Source of the DNA: Candidatus Gastranaerophilales bacterium
Lineage (GTDB): Bacteria > Cyanobacteriota > Vampirovibrionia > Gastranaerophilales > Gastranaerophilaceae
Length of the DNA: 40,078 bases
Reading direction: 5' to 3'
Assembly (NCBI GenBank): GCA_944325005.1
Contig: CALUYO010000015.1
Span: 1 to 40,078 of the forward strand
The position numbers and the translations under genes were made by a program. Below, piece by piece: positions 24,069 to 32,605 of this stretch. Position 1 is the first letter of the stretch. The number at the start of each line of letters is the position of its first letter. The notes beneath the pieces were generated by a model. That model saw nothing but the letters and a program-made list of their open reading frames with translations, did not search any database and was not told the DNA's origin.

Positions 24069-24281
24069 TTATGAAATTTTTTCGTCGTCTTTTTTGTGCT
24101 TAACGTCTTCTTTGATTACAATAAGGTTGTTGATTATTTTCATAGCACAGGTAGGAAGCACTACATCATCAAGCCCTGTTGCGATGCTTATTATTTTTCC
24201 TGCCCCGAGTACAACCTCATCTCCTTTATAGAAGAATTTGTAATCGTCTTTTCTGTCTGAACGTATAGTAATTTGAGACAT
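24069..24281 (-). CDS. small conserved-looking protein, unknown function
   Basis: A 70-residue protein that I do not recognise. The predicted strands (QITIRSDRKDDYKFFYKGDE, IISIATGLDDVVLP) and a lysine/aspartate-rich tail (EDVKHKKDDEKIS) suggest a small beta-fold. AAGAGGT precedes the ATG at good spacing, and the coding strand matches that of the next two genes upstream (nucleotidyltransferase-like and hisS). Kept as a gene because of this ribosome site and its position in the row. Confidence 0.55.
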   Translation of the reverse strand: MSQITIRSDRKDDYKFFYKGDEVVLGAGKIISIATGLDDVVLPTCAMKIINNLIVIKEDVKHKKDDEKIS

Positions 24282-24316
24282 ATTTTTTACCTCTTTTTTA
24301 ATACAAAATACAAAAT

Positions 24317-24661
24317 CTATATCGCAGGTGCGGCATCACGCTGCCCTTTATTATTATAAAAAATGCCTTCTGCCATAACTTCATCATAAATTTCTTCATC
24401 CTGCTTGAAGCTTTCAGGCGTATAAGGATAAAGGTCTATGCAAACATCCATTTCTGTTTCAATTTTTCCGATAATCGGCCAGATTTGCTCCCTTTTTGAC
24501 TTATCTTCAATATCAAAAATTGCGGCAATCTCTATATCTTCATCCGGATGAAGCTTGCCGTCTGTATGAATGCCAAATAAATATAAACCTTTAAAATCGC
24601 TGAAAACACGATTAAAAGCAAATGTAATTTTTGCGATTACTTCATCAACAGAATTAGCCAT
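24317..24661 (-). CDS. nucleotidyltransferase-fold protein (MNT-like, degenerate)
   Basis: A 114-residue protein resembling the minimal nucleotidyltransferase domain (Pol-beta superfamily). LYLFGIHTDGKLHPDEDIEIAA replaces the usual GSxARGxxxxxSDIDLxV: the first glycine pair is FGIH and only part of the acidic pair remains (DEDIE). A third acidic position may lie in MDVCIDLYP. In toxin-antitoxin pairs MNT proteins accompany a HEPN protein, but no HEPN neighbour is present. It follows hisS by three bases with AAAGGAT as ribosome site, so it is co-transcribed with it. Activity doubtful. Confidence 0.65.
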   Translation of the reverse strand: MANSVDEVIAKITFAFNRVFSDFKGLYLFGIHTDGKLHPDEDIEIAAIFDIEDKSKREQIWPIIGKIETEMDVCIDLYPYTPESFKQDEEIYDEVMAEGIFYNNKGQRDAAPAI

Positions 24662-24664
24662 AGT

Positions 24665-25906
24665 TTATCCTTTTAATTTAGCGGTAACATCTTTTCTATC
24701 AACAGCAATCTGTTCCGAGGTTGACAGATTTTTGATTGAAACTTTATCAGCTTTAATTTCATCCTCGCCTAAAATTAGAGCGAAGTTTGCAACTTTTGAA
24801 GCTTTTTCAAGCTGTTTTGTAAATTTTTTATTAGCAAGATCAAATTCAATATTAAGTCCTTCTGCCCTGAGCTGTTCAGCGAGTTCCAATGCATCAGCCG
24901 TCGAATTTGAAACAATATACCCGTCAAGTTTTTTTGACTCAACTTGCGGCAGCAGAGAATTTAATCTTTCCATACCCATTGCCCAGCCAACAGCCGGCGT
25001 ATCTTCTCCGCCGAGATTTTTGACAAGACTGTCATAACGTCCGCCTCCGCAGACTGCATTTTGCGAGCCCAAATTGTTTGACTTAATTTCAAAAACCGTT
25101 CTGTTATAATAGTCTAAACCTCTGACTAAAAGTTTATTTTCAACATATTTTATTTTCAGCCTGTCTAAATAAGATTTTAATTCTCTGTAGTGCTGTGCGC
25201 ATTCTTCACAGATAAAATCGGATTGAATAACTTTTTGAATTTCCGGTTTTGCAAAAATTTCTTTGCAAGAGTCAACTTTGCAGTCCAGAAGTCTTAAAGG
25301 ATTTTTTTCATATCTGTTCTGACAGTCTTCGCAAAGATTTTCAAACTCGGGTTTCAAAACTTCTTTAATTCTTTTTTTATATTCTTCACGGCATTTCGGG
25401 CATCCGAGCGAATTTATCTCTACTTCCAAATCGTTTAAACCGAGAGATTTCAAATAATCTACCGCTAAAAGAATAACTTCTGCATCTGCAGCCGGTTCTT
25501 TAATCCCGAACATTTCAACACCGACCTGATGGAATTGTCTTTGTCTGCCTGCTTGCGGACGTTCATATCTGAACATCGGGCCTTTGTACCAGAGTTTTAC
25601 CGGCGCAGACAATCTGGCCATTCCGTTTTCAATAAATGAGCGAACTACACCTGCCGTGTTTTCAGGGCGTAATGTTATTGAACGATCGCTTTTTTCAAAA
25701 GTGTACATTTCTTTATTAACAATATCAGTTGTATCTCCGACACCGCGCGCAAACAATTCTGTTACTTCCATAATCGGAGTTCTGATTTCTTTGTAACCGT
25801 AACGGGTAAATATATCAAGCGCATTTGCCTCAAGTTTGTGCCACTGTTCAATTTCCTGAGGTAAAATGTCTTTTGTTCCTTTAAGCACTTTAATCATTTT
25901 AGTCAT
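24665..25906 (-). CDS. hisS: histidyl-tRNA synthetase
   Basis: A 413-residue class II synthetase that charges tRNA-His. Visible marks are GTKDILPQE at the N-terminus, the motif 2 region MFRYERPQAGRQRQFHQVGVEMFG, the histidine-binding RGLDYYNRTVFEI, QNAVCGGGRYDSLV, the motif 3 region AVGWAMGMERL, and a C-terminal anticodon-binding domain. A CxxC pair around residues 169-172 (CPKC) and others at about 192-218 may bind zinc. The start at 25906 is preceded by TATAAT six bases away and no ribosome site; an ATG three codons later is possible. Confidence 0.96.
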   Translation of the reverse strand: MTKMIKVLKGTKDILPQEIEQWHKLEANALDIFTRYGYKEIRTPIMEVTELFARGVGDTTDIVNKEMYTFEKSDRSITLRPENTAGVVRSFIENGMARLSAPVKLWYKGPMFRYERPQAGRQRQFHQVGVEMFGIKEPAADAEVILLAVDYLKSLGLNDLEVEINSLGCPKCREEYKKRIKEVLKPEFENLCEDCQNRYEKNPLRLLDCKVDSCKEIFAKPEIQKVIQSDFICEECAQHYRELKSYLDRLKIKYVENKLLVRGLDYYNRTVFEIKSNNLGSQNAVCGGGRYDSLVKNLGGEDTPAVGWAMGMERLNSLLPQVESKKLDGYIVSNSTADALELAEQLRAEGLNIEFDLANKKFTKQLEKASKVANFALILGEDEIKADKVSIKNLSTSEQIAVDRKDVTAKLKG

Positions 25907-25912
25907 AAAATT

Positions 25913-25918
25913 ATTATA
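25913..25918 (-). promoter_or_regulatory. -10 hexamer of hisS (leaderless arrangement)
   Basis: On the minus strand a perfect TATAAT is followed by AATTTT and the ATG at 25906. No purine-rich ribosome site intervenes. The upstream gene (25950-26276) ends only 43 bases away, so this promoter would sit in a short intergenic gap. Confidence 0.45.
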
Positions 25919-25949
25919 TAAATTTGAGCGTCAATTGTCAAACCAAAAT

Positions 25950-26276
25950 TTAACTTTCCCATTTTTTCGGATCAAAACGTAAATCTTTAACATTCAGTTT
26001 CAGCGATTTCAAATACGGCTCAAATTTTACCAGCAGCTGAGTTTTTCTCAAAGTCAGCTCCTGCGCCACAATTGCATTTTCACAGGCAATTACCATAACC
26101 CCGCCGCCAAGCATTGAGTAAGGTTTTGATTTCTGTGCAAACTTTTCCCCGGCTACTTTATCCCAAAATTTATACAGGTTATTACGGGTTATAGCTTTTT
26201 TTATCTCTTTCTGCCCGAGCAATTCTTCAACAAGCGACTCTGTTGTTACAAAATCTGTATAGAGAACCTTTTTCAT
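25950..26276 (-). CDS. DUF721 (DciA-like) protein
   Basis: A 108-residue protein of the DUF721 family: LYKFWDKVAGEKFAQKSKPY, then GGGVMVIACENAIVAQELTL and KFEPYLKSLKLNVKDLRF. This matches the W..vvG...a..t.p..l..g.L.V.v.s..wa.eL pattern. DciA, a family member, helps load the replicative helicase in bacteria lacking DnaC, so a role in replication initiation is plausible. It is divergent from nrnA (35 bases between starts) and lies upstream of hisS on the same strand. Confidence 0.75.
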   Translation of the reverse strand: MKKVLYTDFVTTESLVEELLGQKEIKKAITRNNLYKFWDKVAGEKFAQKSKPYSMLGGGVMVIACENAIVAQELTLRKTQLLVKFEPYLKSLKLNVKDLRFDPKKWES

Positions 26277-26277
26277 T

Positions 26278-26305
26278 TTGAAACCAAACTTTTTTGTGCT
26301 AACAT
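26278..26305 (+). promoter_or_regulatory. promoter of nrnA with extended -10 (leaderless arrangement)
   Basis: TTGAAA (26278-26283), a 16-base spacer, then TGC-TAACAT with TAACAT at 26300-26305, followed by six bases and the ATG at 26312. No Shine-Dalgarno sequence occurs. Confidence 0.55.
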
Positions 26306-26311
26306 TAAGAA

Positions 26312-27277
26312 ATGGATTATCCTAAATTAAATGATATCATAAAATCGTCTAAAAATATATTGATAATTTCACACGTTAACCCTGACGGAGACACATTAGG
26401 CTCAATGTGCGGATTGTATTCTGCAATCCTTGAAAATTATAAGAAGAAATGCGATATGCTTGCAATTTCTAAAATTCCGGATGTCTATTCTTATATTCCG
26501 CATATTAATGATGTTATGCACATAGATGATGTTGATAAATCACGTGAATATGACCTTGTTATAAATGTCGATGTCGCATCAATAGAGAGAATTTGTGATG
26601 CTCAAATTCTTTTTGCAAAAGCAAAATGCACAGTAAATATTGACCATCACAAAACAAACAACGCATATGGAGAATTGAATTTTATAAATCCTGATGCAAG
26701 CTCAACCGGAGAAGTTCTGTTTGAATGTTTCAATAAAATGGAGTGGAAAATAAATCTTGATACTGCAATTTGTCTTTATACAGCAATTTTGACAGACACA
26801 GGCTCATTCAGATTTGATAACACAAAACCATCTACTTTTGAAACAGCCTCAAAACTCGTAGAAATAGGTGTTCAGCCATCAGTAATTTATAAACAAGTTT
26901 ATGAATCGGATTCGAAAACGCTTGTATTGTTTCAAGCTCACTGTATAAGCAAAGCTAAATTTCTTGACGATAATAAAATTGCTTACACGCTTGTTTACAA
27001 AAAAGATATGGAAAAATTTTCAGCAGGCGACGACTGCATGGAAGGGCTGACAGAAAAACTAAGAGCAATTGTTACAACAAGAATAGCTTTCGTTGCAAAA
27101 GAGATGAAATCGGGCGGAACAAAAATTTCTATGCGCAGTAAATTTGCTGATGTTGCGGAAATTTGCGGAGTTTTCGGCGGCGGCGGTCACAAATTTGCTG
27201 CAGGATGTACCATAAAAGCTCCTGTTGAAGATGCAGCAAAAAAAATACTGGAAGAAATTAAAAAATATGAACTTTAA
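26312..27277 (+). CDS. nrnA: DHH/DHHA1 phosphoesterase, oligoribonuclease/pAp phosphatase (NrnA-like)
   Basis: A 321-residue DHH-superfamily phosphoesterase that degrades nano-RNAs and/or dephosphorylates pAp. The metal-binding motifs are present: ISHVNPDGDTLGS (motif I), NVDVAS (motif II) and NIDHHKTN (motif III, the DHH motif). The later TDTGSFRFDNT and the DHHA1 domain ending in GVFGGGGHKFAAGC, the RNA-substrate binding GGGH motif, follow. It overlaps the BrkB-family gene by 11 bases, so the two are translationally coupled. Confidence 0.9.
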   Translation: MDYPKLNDIIKSSKNILIISHVNPDGDTLGSMCGLYSAILENYKKKCDMLAISKIPDVYSYIPHINDVMHIDDVDKSREYDLVINVDVASIERICDAQILFAKAKCTVNIDHHKTNNAYGELNFINPDASSTGEVLFECFNKMEWKINLDTAICLYTAILTDTGSFRFDNTKPSTFETASKLVEIGVQPSVIYKQVYESDSKTLVLFQAHCISKAKFLDDNKIAYTLVYKKDMEKFSAGDDCMEGLTEKLRAIVTTRIAFVAKEMKSGGTKISMRSKFADVAEICGVFGGGGHKFAAGCTIKAPVEDAAKKILEEIKKYEL

Positions 27278-28196
27278 AACTTTTGTAAGAGGTATAAAAA
27301 GATTAGTTATATCTGTCATAAAAAACGATTTCTACGGCATGGCTGCAGAAATGGGCTTTATGATGGTTATAGGAATTTTTCCTTTTATGCTTTTTCTAAC
27401 AGCAGTTTTCGGCTGGATGGGAAACAAAGCTATGATGGGGCCGATTTTAAGATTTCTTGCAACATTTATGCCCCAGCAGGCAATGGATTTGATTATGACT
27501 GTGCTGTCGGAAGCCATGATTTTTTCTCACGGCCGTTTAATTGCTATAATAGGTTTCTGTGTAACAGTAATATTGTCGACAAATGCTGTAGCAGTTGTGC
27601 TTAAAGGTATGAACAGAGCTTACAAAGTTACTGAAACGAGGAACTTCATATATACACGCGCTCTGTCTTTAATAATGGTGTTTGTTGATACTATGGTAAT
27701 GTTTTTGAGTATAAACCTTATTGTATTCGGGAAAGCTATTATTAATCTAATGGTAAGTCATTTTCATATGTCAAACGGAGTTGCAATTACGCTTTTGACT
27801 TTACGCTGGCCTGTTGCATTTGCAGCTTTGTATTTAATGGCATTTTTAAGCTATTATATTTTGCCTGATTTACGGGGGAATGAAAGATTCAAAAGAAAAA
27901 GTGCAATCCCCGGAACCTGGTTTTTCGTTACTTTCTGGTTAATCGGCTCATGGGGGTTTTCAATTTACGTAAACAATCTGAAAACTTATAACATGGTTTA
28001 CGGAACAATCGGAGCGTTTGCAGTTTTGATGGTATGGCTCTATTATACATCCGTTTTAATTCTTATCGGAGCTGAAATAAATTCTCAGGTATATAACCAG
28101 CTTGAGCGCAAAGCGCAGGAAATAAGGGATGATTTTGCAAATCTTTCTGTTATAGAAAAAATTGTACAAAAGGTTAGAAAAACTGAAGAAAAATAA
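27267..28196 (+). CDS. YihY/BrkB family inner-membrane protein
   Basis: A 309-residue membrane protein of the YihY/virulence factor BrkB (formerly RNase BN) family with about six helices: MGFMMVIGIFPFMLFLTAVF, LIAIIGFCVTVILSTNAVAV, SLIMVFVDTMVMFLSINLIV, AFAALYLMAFLSYYILP and YGTIGAFAVLMVWLYYTSVL. Family marks are NDFYGMAAEMGF at the start, the YILPD loop and IGAEINSQV at the end. I start at 27267 because a farther ATG at 27225 reads through the end of nrnA, while GGAAG lies upstream of the nearer one. Exporter function is suspected in the family but unproven. Confidence 0.85.
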   Translation: MNFKTFVRGIKRLVISVIKNDFYGMAAEMGFMMVIGIFPFMLFLTAVFGWMGNKAMMGPILRFLATFMPQQAMDLIMTVLSEAMIFSHGRLIAIIGFCVTVILSTNAVAVVLKGMNRAYKVTETRNFIYTRALSLIMVFVDTMVMFLSINLIVFGKAIINLMVSHFHMSNGVAITLLTLRWPVAFAALYLMAFLSYYILPDLRGNERFKRKSAIPGTWFFVTFWLIGSWGFSIYVNNLKTYNMVYGTIGAFAVLMVWLYYTSVLILIGAEINSQVYNQLERKAQEIRDDFANLSVIEKIVQKVRKTEEK

Positions 28197-28227
28197 AAAA
28201 GCTGTTGAAATTTATCAACAGCTTTTT
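28196..28227. terminator. bidirectional intrinsic terminator
   Basis: AAAAAGCTGTTGA (28196-28208) pairs perfectly with TCAACAGCTTTTT (28215-28227) around the loop AATTTA. A/T-runs on both sides allow termination of both the BrkB-family gene (plus strand) and the RseP-type gene (minus strand), whose ends converge here. Confidence 0.9.
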
Positions 28228-28247
28228 ATTAATATTATTTTATTATG

Positions 28248-29624
28248 TTACTTAACGAACAAAGGCTGAACAAGCACATATATATCGTTAAATAATACAA
28301 ATATCAAAAGAAGTATTAACAGCGAGAAAAATACCGTCATTATTTTATTTGATAATTCTTCGCTTACAGGTTTACCCTGAATTTTTTCAATCAGAAGGAA
28401 TAACAGATGCCCGCCGTCAAGCGCCGGTATCGGAAGTATATTCAATATTGCCAAATTCATTGATATTACTGCAGTTAAAAGTATTCCGTAGAAAATACCT
28501 TCATTACTTATAATATCGCCGCCAACTTTAGTAATCAAAACAACACCGTGCATATTTTTAAGCGGGATTTTTCCTGTAAATAATTGTTTTAAAACAATCA
28601 GCATTGACTTTGTTTCGTTATAAAGATAGTTGTAACTGGTTGTTAATGCTGATTTAACACCTGTAACAGGAATAAGAATTTCTTTTCTGTTAAGTGTGAT
28701 CCCGATCAGTCCATCCTTATCAGAGTAAAGAGGTTTTAACAAAATTTCTTCTCCGTTTCTCAAAACTTTTATGTAAAGAGGCTTTTCGGTATCGGAAAGT
28801 GCGTATGCCAGATCTTTCAGAGAGTATGTGCCGTCTGTTTCAATAAATTTTTTGCCTTTTACTTCATCACGTAATTTTATCTGTGCATCTGAAAGTTTTA
28901 CTTCATCGGGTTTATATAGTTCAACGGCATTAAGAACATTTTTACTGAGAATTATTTTACCTTCTTTTTGAAGATTCTGAGGAATTTTCACTGCTAAATT
29001 CTTCTGAATAATTTCATTTTCTTCGAATGCCGGATTAATTTTTTTCAAATTTTCGTAATTTTGTTGAACAACTTCTTCATTTGTTTTTCCGTCATACGAA
29101 GCGCTGTACATTGCATATAAATTAACACCGTATTTAGTATCAACGTTTGTATTGTTAATTTGTAAAATTTTATCGCCTTTTTGCATTCCTGACTGCCATA
29201 CGCTTGCTTCTTTCGGAGCTACAATATCGTTAACATAGATATCGAATTTTCCTGACGGCATATTATGCCACAAAGCTGCTGTTAAAAGAACAAGAACATA
29301 AGCACAGATTACGTTTGCAATAACACCTGCCGAGAAAATAATTGCTCTCTGCCATACAGGTTTATTCATTAATCTGTCAGGAGAATTTTGAGGCAGTTCT
29401 GAATCCTTGTCATCATCAGGGAAAGACACGTAACCGCCAAAAAGAAAAGCATGAACAACAAGCGTAATTCCGCCGACTTTCTTTTCCCACAGCGTCGGTC
29501 CAATCGGCAAACCTATACCGAATTTGTCGACTTTAACCTTAAAAAGTAAAGCAGCACCGAGATGCCCTAATTCATGTACAAGAATTAAAAGTCCTATAAG
29601 TAAAATCATTATTATGATTGACAT
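28248..29624 (-). CDS. rseP: site-2 protease, RIP metalloprotease RseP-type
   Basis: A 458-residue intramembrane zinc protease (M50/S2P). The active site HELGH (residues 17-21) lies in the first membrane helix, and the second metal-ligand region is LNILPIPALDGGHLLF near the C-terminus. LWEKKVGGITL and the FPDDD loop match RseP. PDZ-like segments occupy the periplasmic middle (KEASVWQSGMQKGDKILQIN). It cleaves membrane-bound anti-sigma factors and leftover signal peptides. GGAGAGGG sits just upstream of the ATG at 29624; a TTG at 29642 is in frame but would include this ribosome site. Confidence 0.9.
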   Translation of the reverse strand: MSIIIMILLIGLLILVHELGHLGAALLFKVKVDKFGIGLPIGPTLWEKKVGGITLVVHAFLFGGYVSFPDDDKDSELPQNSPDRLMNKPVWQRAIIFSAGVIANVICAYVLVLLTAALWHNMPSGKFDIYVNDIVAPKEASVWQSGMQKGDKILQINNTNVDTKYGVNLYAMYSASYDGKTNEEVVQQNYENLKKINPAFEENEIIQKNLAVKIPQNLQKEGKIILSKNVLNAVELYKPDEVKLSDAQIKLRDEVKGKKFIETDGTYSLKDLAYALSDTEKPLYIKVLRNGEEILLKPLYSDKDGLIGITLNRKEILIPVTGVKSALTTSYNYLYNETKSMLIVLKQLFTGKIPLKNMHGVVLITKVGGDIISNEGIFYGILLTAVISMNLAILNILPIPALDGGHLLFLLIEKIQGKPVSEELSNKIMTVFFSLLILLLIFVLFNDIYVLVQPLFVK

Positions 29625-29693
29625 TAAATTATCCCTCTCCAAATTTATTTATAAAACAGCATAAATATTTTACCATGAAATTTTTTGAAATTA

Positions 29694-30596
29694 TTATCTT
29701 AAACTTTCCGGAGGCACAAAATGATTTTTCAGATAATTTTTTCTTAAAGGTGTGTTAACAATCTTGTTTTTTTCGGTCTGTTTATTAATCGTCAAAATTA
29801 CAACCTCAGGTGGATTAAAAGTCCTGTATCCGCTTAAAGTCCCAATCCCTCCGGTTACATAAAGATGTTTATTATTTTCAACAATATAGCCCTTTCTGTA
29901 TTTTGCATTAAATTTTGAAGGAATAAAAGGAGCGCCGAGAAACGGCAGATATATTTCTCCTCCATGTGTATGACCGCTCAATGTCAAACAGACATTATCA
30001 GGTATTTGCGGAAATATGTCGGGATTGTGCACCAGAACAATTACAGGAGTATTAATAGAGCCGATAACTTTTGTGACATTTAATTTGTAATGCCATAAAT
30101 CTTTAAATCCGACTATTCTCACTTTTTGTTTTTCAGGTTGTATAAATATACTTTCATCTTCGAGCACTGGAATTCGTGCATTTTTAAGAATATTTTTTAC
30201 AATATCAGGCGGTCGGTAATCGTGATTGCCTAGTATTGAAATAACCCCGTATTTTGCTTTAAAGTGTTTTAATGTTTCACTGATTTGATTTACAGGTATG
30301 CCTGATATTTGAATATATTTTGCGTCAAAATCACCTAAAAGCACTATTAAATCAGGGTTTTGGCTATTTGTTTTATTAACAATTTGTTCAAGTTTTTTAA
30401 TATTTATATTTCCAGTGCCTATGTGAATATCTGAAATTACTGCAATTTTAAAGCCATTGAGAGTTTGGCTCCAATTTGGAAGAAATAAAGTTTGTTTTTT
30501 TATTACAAGCCTGTCAGGTTCAAAATATTTGGCATAACAAAATCCTAAACTTGCAATGACAAGTAATATTAAGACAAACTTTAATATCTTTTTCAT
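29694..30596 (-). CDS. membrane-anchored metallophosphoesterase (YaeI/YkuE-like)
   Basis: A 300-residue calcineurin-like phosphoesterase with an N-terminal signal anchor (ILKFVLILLVIASLGFCYA). The metal-binding blocks are in order: ISDIHIG, LLGDFD, ILGNHDYR, LVHNPD and LSGHTHGGE. The second block reads GDF in place of the usual GDx. Family members of this type (YkuE, YaeI) act on lipid-linked or small phosphoesters at the membrane. It overlaps speE by one base (TAATG), so the two are coupled. Substrate unknown. Confidence 0.88.
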   Translation of the reverse strand: MKKILKFVLILLVIASLGFCYAKYFEPDRLVIKKQTLFLPNWSQTLNGFKIAVISDIHIGTGNINIKKLEQIVNKTNSQNPDLIVLLGDFDAKYIQISGIPVNQISETLKHFKAKYGVISILGNHDYRPPDIVKNILKNARIPVLEDESIFIQPEKQKVRIVGFKDLWHYKLNVTKVIGSINTPVIVLVHNPDIFPQIPDNVCLTLSGHTHGGEIYLPFLGAPFIPSKFNAKYRKGYIVENNKHLYVTGGIGTLSGYRTFNPPEVVILTINKQTEKNKIVNTPLRKNYLKNHFVPPESLR

Positions 30597-31447
30597 TATA
30601 ACAATTCTTTCAAATAATTCGGAAGTGCAAAACGTGCATTGTGGTAATCTTTATTATATATTTTGCAGGTTTTTACAATATCCTCATATCTGTCATCAGC
30701 AAAGTATGATAAAGGTTTAACATCTTCTGAACAAAATGCCCACGCCCAGTAACCGCCAGGGTATGTAGGAATATTTGATGTATAAGTTGAGCAAATCGGG
30801 AATACTTTTTTCAGCAGGTTATACATCTTTTTAACCGCGTCTTTCTGTGCAAAAGGTGATTCTGATTGAGCAACCATAATCCCGCCCTTTTTCAGAGAAT
30901 TTTTTATATTAGTGTAAAATTCTTCTGTAAACAAACCTTCCCCGGGACCTATTGGATCAGTAGAATCAATTAAAATTATATCGTATTCGTTCTTTTTATC
31001 TTTGATAAATTCTATTGCGTCTTCGACTTTTATCTCAACACGCGGATCTGTCAAAGCGCAGGAAATTGTCGGTAAAAATTCTTTGCAGGCATCAATTACC
31101 ATTCCGTCGATTTCACAGAGAACAACTTTTTTAACGGTTTTGTGTTTCAAAACTTCTCTAACCGTACCGCCGTCGCCGCCGCCGATTACAAGAACGCTTT
31201 CAGGATTTTTGTGATGCATCATAGGAATATGCGCAATCATTTCGTGATAATGATATTCGTCGCCTTCTGTTGTCATCATCAAATCATCAAGTGTTAAAAC
31301 ACGCCCGAGAGCACTTTCTGTTTCAAAAACTTCGACTTTCTGGAAGTCTGACTGTTTTGAAAATAAAACTTTTCCGGCTTTTATAGCAATCCCGAAGCCT
31401 GATGGTGTAATCTCATGATAATATCCGTTTTCTATTCCGTTTTTCAT
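30596..31447 (-). CDS. speE: polyamine aminopropyltransferase (spermidine synthase)
   Basis: A 283-residue spermidine-synthase-type enzyme that transfers the aminopropyl group of decarboxylated S-adenosylmethionine to putrescine. Marks are YHEMIAHIPMMHHKNPESVL, VIGGGDGGTVREVLKH (the cofactor loop), CEIDGMVID and the catalytic region IILIDSTDPIGPGEGLF, where the key Asp acts. YPGGYWAWAFCS is the usual C-terminal gate. Length is normal for the family. GGAGAG precedes the ATG. With the decarboxylase-family enzyme at 21171-22622 it implies polyamine synthesis, although S-adenosylmethionine decarboxylase is not in this window. Confidence 0.95.
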   Translation of the reverse strand: MKNGIENGYYHEITPSGFGIAIKAGKVLFSKQSDFQKVEVFETESALGRVLTLDDLMMTTEGDEYHYHEMIAHIPMMHHKNPESVLVIGGGDGGTVREVLKHKTVKKVVLCEIDGMVIDACKEFLPTISCALTDPRVEIKVEDAIEFIKDKKNEYDIILIDSTDPIGPGEGLFTEEFYTNIKNSLKKGGIMVAQSESPFAQKDAVKKMYNLLKKVFPICSTYTSNIPTYPGGYWAWAFCSEDVKPLSYFADDRYEDIVKTCKIYNKDYHNARFALPNYLKELL

Positions 31448-31544
31448 TTTCTCTCCTTTATTTATTAATTATTTTTTATGAAATTATAACATAAATAGCA
31501 ATTTTGTTTTGTAAAAATTTTTATATTCTATAAGGGGAAAATAA

Positions 31545-32228
31545 ATGGGAAATTTGGGAAAAATAATTTTTAATGCAGTAAAAAAAAGTTATGCAGTAAG
31601 CGCTGACGGCGTTTCAAAAATGCCAAAAGGCACAAAATTCGACCTAAAAAATCCGTATATACTGGAAGCACTGCCCGAACAAAAAATTGATGAATTTGTA
31701 AAATTTGACGGTAAAGATTTAAAAACTGTCTGTGAAGCACTTGATAACGGACAGATAAGGAAAGGATTTGACAGTGGAGAACTGCAGGCTTTGTACAAAA
31801 AAGCTTTTTCGAATATAAAAGTCCCGACTGATGTAAATTGCGATGCTATGGTATATTTAGGTTCGCTGCCCGAAAGCATAGGTTCAAAGTTTGATGCACA
31901 CGGTCTTGCCAAAATGAGTGTTACTGACCAGTTAAAACAGTTAAATAATTTATTAGCAAACGGAATTGATAAAACAAGAACATTTTGCACAGCCCCTCTT
32001 GTTGCAACAAAAGGGGTAGGTTCAGGACTCGGAACATCAGGAAGTGCATATCGCGACGGGTCTTTTATTCTGGTAGGCGATAAAGGGAAAAAGCTTGTAG
32101 ATGACGGGATAAAACATGTTATTGTAAACGATGCATATTACAATATTTTATCTGACCTGCAAAGAAGATTTCCGGATGTAAATTTTGTAAAAGCAAATGA
32201 AGCTGCCGAATACTTCAGCAAATTGTAA
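31545..32228 (+). CDS. hypothetical protein, no recognised family
   Basis: A 227-residue soluble protein without a signal peptide. The N-terminal half contains NPYILEALPEQKIDEFVKF and QIRKGFDSGELQALYKKAFS. The C-terminal half has a glycine-rich loop GVGSGLGTSGSAYRDGSFIL followed by VGDKGKKLVDDGIKHVIVND and LQRRFPDVNFVKA. It reads like an alpha/beta domain with a possible ligand loop, but I cannot name it. AAGGGGA precedes the ATG. It is divergent from speE and converges with the XRE gene five bases after its stop. Confidence 0.7.
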   Translation: MGNLGKIIFNAVKKSYAVSADGVSKMPKGTKFDLKNPYILEALPEQKIDEFVKFDGKDLKTVCEALDNGQIRKGFDSGELQALYKKAFSNIKVPTDVNCDAMVYLGSLPESIGSKFDAHGLAKMSVTDQLKQLNNLLANGIDKTRTFCTAPLVATKGVGSGLGTSGSAYRDGSFILVGDKGKKLVDDGIKHVIVNDAYYNILSDLQRRFPDVNFVKANEAAEYFSKL

Positions 32229-32233
32229 GCAGG

Positions 32234-32500
32234 TTAAATATCTACTAACGTAAAATTTTCACCGAGTTCATCGTCTATCATTTTAAACAACTCGGGTAAT
32301 TTACACCCAAAACCTATTGCAACTTTTGTTAATGTAACCAATCCCCACTCACCTTCTCCTCGTTCTAATCTGGAAAGAGTTGAACGTGGTATGTCATTTT
32401 CGTATGCAAAAATACACAAACTTTTTCCGGTTAGTTTTTTTCTTAGTCCTCTAATAATTGAGCCTACTTTTATGCAGTATTCTTTTTCTCTGTTTTTCAT
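32234..32500 (-). CDS. XRE family helix-turn-helix regulator
   Basis: An 88-residue single-domain DNA-binding protein. VGSIIRGLRKKLTGKSLCIF, then FAYENDIPRSTLSRLERGEG and LVTLTKVAIGFGCKLPELF match the five-helix XRE (Cro/C1-type) domain, with recognition helix around IPRSTLSRLERG. I chose the ATG at 32500, where the family domain begins. A TTG at 32539 adds 13 residues, and on the minus strand a TATAAT (32548-32553) lies just ahead of it. It is divergent from the DUF1796 gene and probably autoregulated. Targets unknown. Confidence 0.8.
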   Translation of the reverse strand: MKNREKEYCIKVGSIIRGLRKKLTGKSLCIFAYENDIPRSTLSRLERGEGEWGLVTLTKVAIGFGCKLPELFKMIDDELGENFTLVDI

Positions 32501-32572
32501 TGTAAAGATTGATATCCAAGCTTCAATATTTTTGTTCAATATTTGGGATTATAATGTTATAATTATTTTGCT

Positions 32573-32592
32573 ATATCCCAAAAACGGGATAT
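32573..32592. repeat. inverted repeat between the XRE and DUF1796 genes
   Basis: ATATCCC (32573-32579) and GGGATAT (32586-32592) form a perfect 7-bp palindrome with a 6-base AAAAAC centre, immediately before the DUF1796 start. A related half-site, TTGGGATTATA, lies at about 32543. It could be the operator of the divergent XRE regulator. No T-run follows, so it is not a terminator. Confidence 0.45.
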
Positions 32593-32605
32593 GATGAGGA
32601 TGCTT

